A DNA stretch of 64,000 nt. Source: Dorea phocaeensis. Lineage in GTDB: Bacteria > Bacillota > Clostridia > Lachnospirales > Lachnospiraceae. The notes below the pieces were generated by a model, which made no database searches, was not told the DNA's origin, and saw only the letters and a list, made by a program, of their open reading frames with translations. The stretch is from NCBI RefSeq assembly GCF_900240315.1, contig NZ_OEPZ01000001.1, forward strand, positions 248,001-312,000. The letters are read 5' to 3'. This document shows, in pieces, positions 1 to 6,763 of the stretch (the stretch's first letter is position 1; each line of letters starts with the position of its first letter). Made by a program: the position numbers and the translations under genes.

Positions 1-980
1 GAGAGTTATATGAAGATCCTCATTCCCGTGCCCGGATTGAAGAGTATTTTCGCCGGGGACATGCCGGGAAAGTGACGGATAATAACTGGAAGCAGGCGAT
101 GGTGCCGGAGGGAGCGAAAGTAATCGATAATGATAACGGGACGGCTCCCGGGCTGATTCTGGAAGGAGAAGCAATTGCAATTTTGATTCCGGGACCACCC
201 AATGAGATGAAGCCGATGTTTGATAAAAAAATCGCTCCGTATCTCAATGCATTGCAGCCGGAAGGAATTTACTCCAGAATGGTAAAGATTTGCTCTGTCG
301 GGGAGAGTCGGGCGGAGACGATGATTGCGGATCTTATGGATCAGCAGACGAACCCCACGATTGCACCGTATGCGAAGACGGGTGAAGTACACCTTCGGGT
401 TACTGCAAAGGCAAAAAGTGAGGTGGATGCAGAGGCGTTAATGGAGCCGATGCTCCAGGAACTGAAAAGTAGGTTTGGCGATCGGATCTATACGATGGAG
501 GAAGATGTAACGCTGGAAGAGGCGGTTGTTCGCCTGCTGGAAGAGAAGCATTTCAGCGTTACGACAGCAGAATCTTGTACCGGAGGGCTTCTTGCAGGAA
601 GACTGATGAACGTACCGGGAGCTTCTAGTGTCTATAAAGAAGGCTTTATCACCTATTCAAACGAGGCGAAAGAGCGGCTTTTGAATGTGAATCGGGAGAC
701 CTTGGTTCAGTATGGAGCAGTCAGTCCACAGACGGCTATTGAGATGGCACAAGGAGTGGCAAAGGTAGCAGGTGCAGATGCGGCTATCAGTGTTACCGGT
801 ATTGCAGGACCGGGCGGCGGGACGAAGGAGAAGCCGGTAGGACTTGTTTATATTGGCTGTTATGTCAATGGCCGGGTACATGTAGAAGAATGTTTCTTCC
901 ATGGAAACCGGGAGAAAAACAGAGAATCGGCAGTGGCAAGGGCGCTGACCGTCCTTCGTAATGAATTGCTGCATGAATAG
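1..980 (+). CDS. cinA: CinA family protein with nicotinamide-nucleotide amidase domain (5' truncated)
   Basis: The reading frame is open from base 3, so the gene starts before the window; the GTG at 72 is an internal codon (residues RIEEYFRRGHAGKVTDNNWK run through it). The visible 325 residues contain the end of the MoCF-type (COG1058) domain, with NNWKQAMVPEGA and PGPPNEM, and the whole C-terminal PncC amidase domain with TAESCTGGLLAGRL, the AVSPQTAIEMAQGVA segment and SVTGIAGPGGGT. PncC deamidates NMN back to nicotinic acid mononucleotide; the N-terminal domain is linked to ADP-ribose pyrophosphatase activity in characterised CinA proteins. The gene is followed 27 bases later by a GNAT fusion gene with its own ribosome binding site. 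Family assignment is secure; the cellular role is inferred. Confidence 0.93.
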   Translation, partial: ELYEDPHSRARIEEYFRRGHAGKVTDNNWKQAMVPEGAKVIDNDNGTAPGLILEGEAIAILIPGPPNEMKPMFDKKIAPYLNALQPEGIYSRMVKICSVGESRAETMIADLMDQQTNPTIAPYAKTGEVHLRVTAKAKSEVDAEALMEPMLQELKSRFGDRIYTMEEDVTLEEAVVRLLEEKHFSVTTAESCTGGLLAGRLMNVPGASSVYKEGFITYSNEAKERLLNVNRETLVQYGAVSPQTAIEMAQGVAKVAGADAAISVTGIAGPGGGTKEKPVGLVYIGCYVNGRVHVEECFFHGNREKNRESAVARALTVLRNELLHE

Positions 981-1007
981 AAGAGAAATACAACAGGAGG
1001 ACGACAG

Positions 1008-2435
1008 ATGGAGACGAGATTGCTGGGGGCGGAAGAGGCAGGCGCCGTACTTCAATTAGTGAAAGATAAGATTGAAGATACTTTGTATCAGCAGATTGTT
1101 GAAGATTACAGGCAGCAAATACTGGTTATCTTCGGAATCTTTGATGAGCAGAGAGTCTGTGGCGTCTCGGCGCTAAAGAAGGACGGACAGGTGCTTTTGG
1201 TTTACGTGATGGAAAATTGCCGTCGCCGGGGTGTTGGAAGTATGCTTCTTTGGAGCATGTACCGATATTGCGCAGCTGTGTTTCGGGTTCCTGTTATAAG
1301 TGTATTGTCGCCATCCGAAATGACAGTCTTCTTCCGTAAGCTTGGTATGCAGACGGAAGGTATGCATATGTCGGAATCAGGCCAGGAAGGCAGGGAAGGA
1401 GACGCGAAGATCAGGCTGGTGATGCAGGTACAGCCGGAGACTCCAGCCTCTCCTTTAAATTCCAAGACGCCAGTGATTATTGCAGTAGTGGTTGGCGTGA
1501 TTGCAGTCTGCCTGGTCATCTTTGGCGTGGCCGCAGCAACAAAGCGGATATTTTTGGAGTTACAGGAAAGTGCTTTGGAGCAGCTTCCTTATGGACTGGA
1601 AGAAGAGGGCGGATTCTACGGAGAAGGAGAAGATCCGGGCTTGGAAGGATTTCCGGATGCCGGAGGGGATTATGAAAGCGTTGAAGATAGCACAACAGGG
1701 ATGGCAGCGGTTCCTTCTTATATCGATGAAGATCTCTCTTATGAGATTACAGATCAGTCCTATGACTATACAGATAATGAGAAGGAGACAACCGTTATTA
1801 CCTTCCAGGTAGGATATCCGGAAGTGACTGGACTTTCCAGCAAGAAGGTGGAAAAGAAGGTGAATGATGCGATTCGTTCCTGCGCAATGGAGACGGTGGA
1901 TAAGATTTATATAAATCCTTCGGAAGAAATCAAAGAGACGGTTCTGTCATCTCAGACTCCTATGCTTGCCAATTTGGTGGAGAGTAAAGTGACTTATGCT
2001 ACGGATGGACTGATTTGCGTGATGTTTTCTGATGCAAGTTATCAGGGAGGGCCGGAATATTTTGATGAGACGATGCGGGCATGTACCATTAACCTGGAGA
2101 GTGGAGAAGTATACGAACTTTCCGATATTATGGAACTTTCCGATTCTTTTGTGGAAGCATGGATTACGGGAATGCAGAAAGAGACGGGAAAGAATGCATT
2201 TTTGACGGAATTAAGTCTAAAGGAACTGCAGAAGCTTCTGAGTGGAAAAGAAGAAAGCGGAATCTACGATGTGGAATTTTTCCTTGATCGGGATGGAATT
2301 GAAATTGGTTTGAATTTTAATTATCCGCCGGAAGATCCCCATGATCTTGGCTATTCCTGGGTGACAGCACCATTTTCTTATAAAGAGATTAAACAGTATA
2401 TTTCCGATAAAGAGTTTTGGAATCTTCTGGGATAA
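1008..2435 (+). CDS. GNAT acetyltransferase-like domain fused through a membrane helix to a DUF3298-like extracellular domain (copy 1)
   Basis: 475 residues; start chosen from AGGAGG at 995-1000 before ATG 1008. Residues 1-140 look like a GNAT fold, with the acetyl-CoA motif RRRGVGSMLL at 72-81. One membrane helix follows (about 155-178), so the remainder should be outside. After an acidic linker, residues about 245-475 resemble the DUF4163/DUF3298 module of RsiV and PdaC: an early strand TVITFQVGYPEVTGL and a final FFLDRDGIEIGLNF...WVTAPFSYKEIKQYI. In RsiV that module binds lysozyme. The next gene is a diverged paralogue of the same architecture. Substrate, partner and function are unknown; coupling of an outside sensor to an inside acetyltransferase is inference. 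Confidence 0.85.
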   Translation: METRLLGAEEAGAVLQLVKDKIEDTLYQQIVEDYRQQILVIFGIFDEQRVCGVSALKKDGQVLLVYVMENCRRRGVGSMLLWSMYRYCAAVFRVPVISVLSPSEMTVFFRKLGMQTEGMHMSESGQEGREGDAKIRLVMQVQPETPASPLNSKTPVIIAVVVGVIAVCLVIFGVAAATKRIFLELQESALEQLPYGLEEEGGFYGEGEDPGLEGFPDAGGDYESVEDSTTGMAAVPSYIDEDLSYEITDQSYDYTDNEKETTVITFQVGYPEVTGLSSKKVEKKVNDAIRSCAMETVDKIYINPSEEIKETVLSSQTPMLANLVESKVTYATDGLICVMFSDASYQGGPEYFDETMRACTINLESGEVYELSDIMELSDSFVEAWITGMQKETGKNAFLTELSLKELQKLLSGKEESGIYDVEFFLDRDGIEIGLNFNYPPEDPHDLGYSWVTAPFSYKEIKQYISDKEFWNLLG

Positions 2436-2447
2436 AGGAGGATGTGT

Positions 2448-3881
2448 ATGCAGATAAGAGATTTGACTGGCGAAGAGATAGAGCGTGTATATCAAGAGAC
2501 TGCCGGCAGTATCTTGGAGGGTTTTCCCTTCGTAAATGATTTCTCCAAGATAAGGGAAAAGGTACAGCGTGGGGAAATCATCTTTGCTGGGGCGTACCAG
2601 GAGGGCGATGGCAGCCAGGAATTATTTGGATTGGGAGCGATAACCAGTTCCGGAGAGATCTTCGGGATTTACGTGCGAAAGATGCATCGTCATCATGGCG
2701 TAGGAACGGCTTTGTTGGATGCGCTGTGCAGAATGTGTCAGGGGCGTTTTTCCGTAATGCGTATGAACGTAGAAGCGCCGTCTCACCTAATCCCTCTTTT
2801 CCAGAGAAGTGGATTTGTCTGCTGTGGTTCGCTGCAAGAGAGAGAAGGAAGATCCTGGGCTTCTATGGAGCGAATTATGCCACTGGTGGCAGAAGAGCCT
2901 TCGGCAAAGAAGACGAGCAAAGGAACCATTGGTGTGATCATAGGAATATGCGTGGTGGTCTTGATCCTTTTGATAATCATCGTTCTTTTGGGCGGAAGAC
3001 TTCTAGGTGAGCTTGGCAAGAATCAAAGGGAACAGGCGCATCAGAATCCTGGTTATCATAAGCAGGAGAAGTATGATTGGGAAGAAAAGCATACGCCGTC
3101 ACTGGATGAGGCAGGGGATTCCAAGCAAACGGATCGGTCGTCTGAAGATGAACTTGCGGACATTGAAGTGTATGAAGCGCCGGTATCTTATGCTGTTCGT
3201 ACCGAGAAATATGAGGAAAAGTCAGAAGAGACGAAATTGTCGGTTGACTTTGACATTGAGTATCCGCAGGTGGAAGGGCTTCCAAGTGGTAAGGATCAAG
3301 AAGTAAACCAGATTTTAAGAGATGCAGCGATGAGCAGTGCAGATCTTTTCTATCTGCAGCCCGCTGAAGAAGTGCAGGAATTCTTCAGCAGTCAGGAGAA
3401 TCTTTATCTGGCAAGTGAGGTGGACTATAAAGTTACTTATATGGATGAAAATCTGTTGAGTGTGGTGTTCACGGATCATTATTTTTTAGGCTCTATGTAT
3501 CTGGAGTATTCAGATTTGCGGGCAAGGATTGTCAATTTGGAAACGGCAGAGCAGTATGAGATAGAAGATCTGATCGTCTCCTCACCGGAATTGATACGTC
3601 GTTGGAGAATGGGAATTCTTGACCAGAATCCGGACAGTTATCCGGGCAAGGAGCTGGAGGACAATGTATATGAGCGAATGCTGACAGGAGAAATCGTGGA
3701 TGGTCGGTATTTCGCAAATCTATTTTTAGATAAGAATGGCGTATGGATCGGATTTACCTATGCGTTCCAAAGTGACGATGGGCAGCGGATCGAAAGAGGA
3801 TGGACAACAGTGCCGTTTGCGTGGAAAGAGTTTGCCCCTTACGAATCCGATCATAAAATGTGGGATATTCTGAAAAAATGA
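2448..3881 (+). CDS. GNAT-TM-DUF3298-like fusion protein (copy 2)
   Basis: 477 residues. An in-frame ATG at 2442 directly abuts the AAAGGAGG at 2434-2441, so ATG 2448, six bases after it, is the likely start; this also aligns with the N-terminus of the upstream paralogue. A GNAT motif RHHGVGTALL lies at residues 81-90, a hydrophobic helix at about 159-182, then a charged linker and a DUF4163/DUF3298-like outside domain (SVDFDIEYPQVEGLPSG early, FANLFLDKNGVWIGFTYAF and WTTVPFAWKEF at the end). The two copies keep the same order of parts but differ strongly in sequence, so the duplication is old. A promoter for the next operon begins just after the stop codon. Function unknown. Confidence 0.84.
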   Translation: MQIRDLTGEEIERVYQETAGSILEGFPFVNDFSKIREKVQRGEIIFAGAYQEGDGSQELFGLGAITSSGEIFGIYVRKMHRHHGVGTALLDALCRMCQGRFSVMRMNVEAPSHLIPLFQRSGFVCCGSLQEREGRSWASMERIMPLVAEEPSAKKTSKGTIGVIIGICVVVLILLIIIVLLGGRLLGELGKNQREQAHQNPGYHKQEKYDWEEKHTPSLDEAGDSKQTDRSSEDELADIEVYEAPVSYAVRTEKYEEKSEETKLSVDFDIEYPQVEGLPSGKDQEVNQILRDAAMSSADLFYLQPAEEVQEFFSSQENLYLASEVDYKVTYMDENLLSVVFTDHYFLGSMYLEYSDLRARIVNLETAEQYEIEDLIVSSPELIRRWRMGILDQNPDSYPGKELEDNVYERMLTGEIVDGRYFANLFLDKNGVWIGFTYAFQSDDGQRIERGWTTVPFAWKEFAPYESDHKMWDILKK

Positions 3882-3894
3882 TGCAAAGTGACAA

Positions 3895-3923
3895 TTGACG
3901 AATCTTGTAATATATGAGAGAAT
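3895..3923 (+). promoter_or_regulatory. Probable sigma-A promoter for the NifU-like/GGGtGRT operon
   Basis: TTGACG at 3895-3900 and GAGAAT at 3918-3923, spaced 17 bases, 74 bases before the start codon. The -10 box is only a 4/6 match, so the exact position is uncertain, but the two genes downstream have codon use typical of strong expression. Confidence 0.5.
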
Positions 3924-3996
3924 AAATACAGTATGGTGTTAAAGTAATAACGACCCTTACGAGAGAAAATCATACATAGTTGAAAGGAGTTTTAAA

Positions 3997-4689
3997 ATGA
4001 TTTATTCACATGAAGTAGAAATGATGTGTCCGGTAGCTCAGGGTGCAAATCACGGACCAGCTCCGATTCCGGAAGAAGCAAAATGGGTGCAGGCAAAAGA
4101 GATTAAAGATATCTCCGGTCTTACTCACGGTGTAGGCTGGTGTGCCCCACAGCAGGGAACATGTAAGCTGACTCTGAACGTAAAAGACGGTATCATCCAG
4201 GAGGCTCTGGTTGAGACAATCGGATGTTCAGGAATGACACATTCTGCTGCTATGGCATCTGAGATCCTTCCAGGAAAGACTATTTTAGAGGCATTAAATA
4301 CAGACCTTGTCTGTGATGCAATCAATACAGCAATGAGAGAGTTATTCTTACAGATCGTATACGGAAGAACACAGAGCGCATTCTCTGAGGACGGACTTCC
4401 GATCGGTGCTGGACTTGAGGACCTTGGAAAAGGACTTCGTTCTCAGGTTGGTACCATGTACGGAACATTAGCAAAAGGACCTCGTTACCTGGAGATGGCA
4501 GAAGGTTATGTAACAGGTATTGCTCTTGACGATCACGATGAGATTATCGGATACCAGTTCGTAAGTCTTGGAAAATTCACAGACTTTATCAAAGCAGGTG
4601 ATACACCAAACGATGCTTGGGAGAAAGCAAAAGGACAGTACGGACGTGTTGCAGACGCAGCGAAAATCATTGACCCACGTAAGGAGTAA
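3997..4689 (+). CDS. Iron-sulfur cluster scaffold-like (NifU/IscU N-terminal type) protein partnered with GGGtGRT protein
   Basis: 230 residues; GAAAGGAG at 3980-3987 precedes ATG 3997. Residues about 50-130 resemble the NifU/IscU scaffold domain: a beta segment KLTLNVKDGIIQEALVETIG, then GCSGMTHSAAMASE and PGKTILEALNTDLVCDAI, matching the GC...A.AS...KG.T..EA pattern of scaffolds. Cysteines at 11, 49, 56, 77 and 106 could bind a cluster. The N-terminal 45 and C-terminal 90 residues lie outside the scaffold fold and are specific to this family. It sits 15 bases before the GGGtGRT gene and is almost always paired with it in related genomes, as far as I know. Client proteins are unknown. Confidence 0.82.
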   Translation: MIYSHEVEMMCPVAQGANHGPAPIPEEAKWVQAKEIKDISGLTHGVGWCAPQQGTCKLTLNVKDGIIQEALVETIGCSGMTHSAAMASEILPGKTILEALNTDLVCDAINTAMRELFLQIVYGRTQSAFSEDGLPIGAGLEDLGKGLRSQVGTMYGTLAKGPRYLEMAEGYVTGIALDDHDEIIGYQFVSLGKFTDFIKAGDTPNDAWEKAKGQYGRVADAAKIIDPRKE

Positions 4690-4704
4690 GGAGGACAAGC
4701 GAAA

Positions 4705-5715
4705 ATGGCTTTATTTGAATCATATGAAAGAAGAATTGATAAAATCAATGAAGTATTAGGAAGCTATGGCATTGCTTCTATCGAAGAAGCTGAGAAGATC
4801 ACAAAGGATGCCGGACTTGATGTATACAATCAGGTAAAAGGAATTCAGCCAATCTGCTTCGAGAATGCATGCTGGGCTTACATTGTAGGTGCAGCAATCG
4901 CAATTAAGAAAGGTTGCAAGAGCGCAGCAGACGCAGCAGCAGCAATCGGAGAAGGCCTTCAGGCATTCTGTATCCCAGGTTCTGTAGCTGATCAGCGTAA
5001 AGTAGGTCTTGGACATGGTAACTTAGGAAAAATGCTTCTGGAAGAAGATACAGATTGTTTCGCATTCCTTGCAGGACATGAGTCTTTCGCAGCAGCTGAG
5101 GGTGCAATCGGTATCGCAGAGAAAGCAAACAAGGTTCGTAAGAAACCTCTTCGTGTTATCTTAAACGGTCTTGGAAAAGATGCAGCTAAGATCATTTCCA
5201 GAATCAATGGATTTACTTATGTTCAGACTGAGTATGACTACTACACAGGCGAATTAAAAGAAGTTCAGAGAATTGCTTACTCTGATGGACTTCGTTCTAA
5301 AGTAAACTGCTACGGTGCAAACGATGTACGTGAAGGTGTTGCAATCATGCACAAAGAGGGAGTAGACGTATCTATTACAGGTAACTCTACAAACCCAACA
5401 CGTTTCCAGCATCCAGTTGCAGGTACATACAAGAAAGAATGTATCGAGCAGGGCAAGAAATACTTCTCAGTAGCATCTGGTGGTGGTACAGGACGTACAC
5501 TTCACCCAGACAACATGGCTGCAGGTCCAGCTTCTTACGGTATGACAGATACTCTTGGACGTATGCACTCTGATGCACAGTTCGCAGGTTCTTCATCTGT
5601 ACCGGCTCACGTAGAGATGATGGGTCTGATCGGAGCAGGTAACAACCCAATGGTTGGTATGACTGTTGCAGTTGCAGTTTCCATTGAAGAAGCAGCGAAA
5701 GAGGGTAAATTCTAA
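4705..5715 (+). CDS. GGGtGRT family protein of unknown function
   Basis: 336 residues, ATG 4705 after AAGGAGG at 4688-4694. The eponymous GGGTGRT motif is at residues 259-265, inside a conserved stretch that continues LHPDNMAAGPASYGM. Other visible features are the cysteine-containing segment QPICFENACWAY (51, 56), GLGHGNLGKMLLEEDTDCFAFLAGHESF, and a C-terminal GLIGAGNNPMVGMTVAVAVS. No membrane helix or signal peptide is seen. The family (named after the motif) has no established biochemical role that I know of. Operon pairing with an iron-sulfur scaffold-like protein suggests cluster handling, but that is inference. Codons are strongly biased, pointing to high expression. Confidence 0.88.
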   Translation: MALFESYERRIDKINEVLGSYGIASIEEAEKITKDAGLDVYNQVKGIQPICFENACWAYIVGAAIAIKKGCKSAADAAAAIGEGLQAFCIPGSVADQRKVGLGHGNLGKMLLEEDTDCFAFLAGHESFAAAEGAIGIAEKANKVRKKPLRVILNGLGKDAAKIISRINGFTYVQTEYDYYTGELKEVQRIAYSDGLRSKVNCYGANDVREGVAIMHKEGVDVSITGNSTNPTRFQHPVAGTYKKECIEQGKKYFSVASGGGTGRTLHPDNMAAGPASYGMTDTLGRMHSDAQFAGSSSVPAHVEMMGLIGAGNNPMVGMTVAVAVSIEEAAKEGKF

Positions 5716-5824
5716 GAAACCCCGTAAAATCAAGGTTTTTGGAGGAGGGTAAGAGTAGTAAAAAGTAGTGTAAAGTGGTTTATTCCTACACTATTCATAC
5801 ACCTCAACTCCTACACCATATTTT

Positions 5825-5926
5825 CTAAATCAGAGCGTAACCATTCGATATCCCTATCGGTATATACTGACTCAGTTATATCCGATCATCCTTTTGGGAT
5901 CGTATGGTTTATGCTCTGATTTTAGA
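5825..5926. repeat. About 100-base imperfect palindrome
   Basis: Left arm 5826-5854 begins TAAATCAGAGC and the right arm 5896-5923 ends GCTCTGATTT; the arms pair through AACCAT/ATGGTT and TCCC/GGGA. The inner part 5856-5886 pairs again (ATCGGTATATACTGA with TCAGTTATATCCGAT) around a single C at 5871. A few bulges and an unpaired run at 5887-5895 interrupt the stem. It could be a miniature transposable element, a structured RNA or a strong terminator for the doubtful minus-strand frame whose stop codon lies in the right arm. Confidence 0.6.
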
Positions 5927-6148
5927 TTTAATGATTCTCTTTTTTATTTGTTTAGATATTAAGTCTTTGGCTTGCATGTCGTAAACAGAAGTACAGTAAG
6001 TCCAAGCCGACTCAACCGTACACTGATATGCTACAGACGATCCTTTAAAGTATTTCTTAGTCCATTTCTTGTATAATTTTCGTGTTGTTATGCCACTATT
6101 TAAACTAGATACGCTATGGTAAATCAGAATAATGTAAAAACCTCTCAC
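5909..6148 (-). CDS. Doubtful small open reading frame (79 codons)
   Basis: Minus-strand frame starting at a GTG with no clear ribosome binding site and ending inside the palindrome's right arm. The product would be basic, with clusters such as TTRKLYKKWTKKYFKG and ISKQIKKRIIKSK, and two cysteines. I do not recognise a family. It may be a fragment of a lost gene or chance. It is listed because it is the only sizeable frame in this stretch. Confidence 0.2.
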   Translation of the reverse strand: MRGFYIILIYHSVSSLNSGITTRKLYKKWTKKYFKGSSVAYQCTVESAWTYCTSVYDMQAKDLISKQIKKRIIKSKIRA

Positions 6149-6230
6149 AAAAAAGATATTTCATAAAAATAGGTTGAATTATAGCTAGAAAATACATATA
6201 CTATAAGTGAAAGAGAGGATGGTGTTATTT

Positions 6231-6473
6231 ATGACAGTAGATACTAATACGATGATTTCAATTACAGAAGCTAATCAAAATTTTTCAAAGGTCACAAAGT
6301 TAGTAGACAAACATGGAACTGCAGTAATATTAAAAAATAATACACCGAGATATTTAGTGATTGACTTTAGCAAGGCTGATAAAGAGAAAGTTGCATCTAT
6401 GGATGATTTACTTTCAGTGTCAGAGCAGTTGCTAAAGCAAAATATGGAAGCATATGAGGTGCTTGCTAAATGA
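6231..6473 (+). CDS. Phd/YefM-family antitoxin, apparently orphan
   Basis: 80 residues from ATG 6231. Frames also open at GTG 6207 and ATG 6219, but related antitoxins begin just before MISITEANQNFSKV, and AGAGAGG at 6212-6218 lies 12 bases before ATG 6231. The N-terminal part (ITEANQNFSKVTKLVDKHG, then AVILKNNTPRYLVIDF) is the DNA-binding Phd fold; the C-terminal helix (SEQLLKQNMEAYEVL) would bind and neutralise a toxin. Such antitoxins normally precede a Doc/Fic-type toxin gene with an overlapping ATGA. Here the overlap is present (ATG 6470-6472), but that frame stops after nine codons. So the antitoxin is orphaned in this window. Confidence 0.85.
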   Translation: MTVDTNTMISITEANQNFSKVTKLVDKHGTAVILKNNTPRYLVIDFSKADKEKVASMDDLLSVSEQLLKQNMEAYEVLAK

Positions 6474-6499
6474 TTAGATTTTGTTTTTTATGGAATTAA
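6470..6499 (+). pseudogene. Possible start of a lost Doc-type toxin gene
   Basis: ATG at 6470 overlaps the antitoxin stop as ATGA, the coupling usually seen in phd-doc pairs. The frame reads MIRFCFLWN and then stops. Doc-type toxins of this subgroup often begin with MI plus a basic or polar residue, but nine codons cannot prove descent, and no further Doc sequence (such as the HxFxxGNKR motif) is found downstream. Confidence 0.35.
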
Positions 6500-6521
6500 G
6501 ATAGGAATAAAAGAGAGGTCG

Positions 6522-6704
6522 ATGTACCCAGTTGTTATCTGGCTGTTTTTCGCAGCGGTGCCGGCAATGATAAAAAGATTCATGTTAGCGATTAGCAGAA
6601 TCGGAGGGCGCAATAGGTATGATGAGGAACTGTTTGGAAGAGGTCCTAGAGGAAGAATGGCAAATTATTTATGGGAATATATTGAAAAAAATGCAAATAG
6701 ATAG
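6522..6704 (+). CDS. Small hypothetical protein with N-terminal hydrophobic segment
   Basis: 60 residues. AGAGAGG at 6512-6518 is close to ATG 6522 (3-base gap). The first 24 residues (YPVVIWLFFAAVPAMI core) could form one membrane helix; the rest is charged, with GGRNRYDEELFGRGPRGR. A good intrinsic terminator begins five bases after the stop. I do not recognise a family. It sits just behind the broken antitoxin locus, so it may be part of the same foreign segment or a remnant of a longer gene. Confidence 0.4.
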   Translation: MYPVVIWLFFAAVPAMIKRFMLAISRIGGRNRYDEELFGRGPRGRMANYLWEYIEKNANR

Positions 6705-6708
6705 AAAC

Positions 6709-6755
6709 GAAGGCTATTGCGACTCCTAGTGTGTATCGCGATAGCCTTCTGTTCA
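6709..6755 (+). terminator. Intrinsic terminator between converging genes
   Basis: 14-base-pair stem 6709-6722 / 6736-6749 (GAAGGCTATTGCGA with TCGCGATAGCCTTC, one G-T pair), followed by TGTTCAATTTTT. It can also serve the minus-strand activase gene that ends at 6764. Confidence 0.85.
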
Positions 6756-6763
6756 ATTTTTAT

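Larger units (their letters stand above)
5716..6230. other. AT-rich intergenic scar without a convincing gene
   Basis: 515 bases between the GGGtGRT gene and the Phd antitoxin. The segment is visibly richer in A and T than its flanks. It holds a weak AAACC...GGTTTTT hairpin at 5718-5740, a long imperfect palindrome at 5825-5926 and one doubtful minus-strand reading frame. Together with the broken toxin-antitoxin locus downstream it looks like the remains of a mobile or horizontally acquired insertion; no transposase or integrase fragment could be recognised. Confidence 0.5.

Noticed and set aside
72-74. GTG as start of the first gene
   Set aside because: The frame is open to the left edge and upstream residues match the CinA family, so it is an internal codon.
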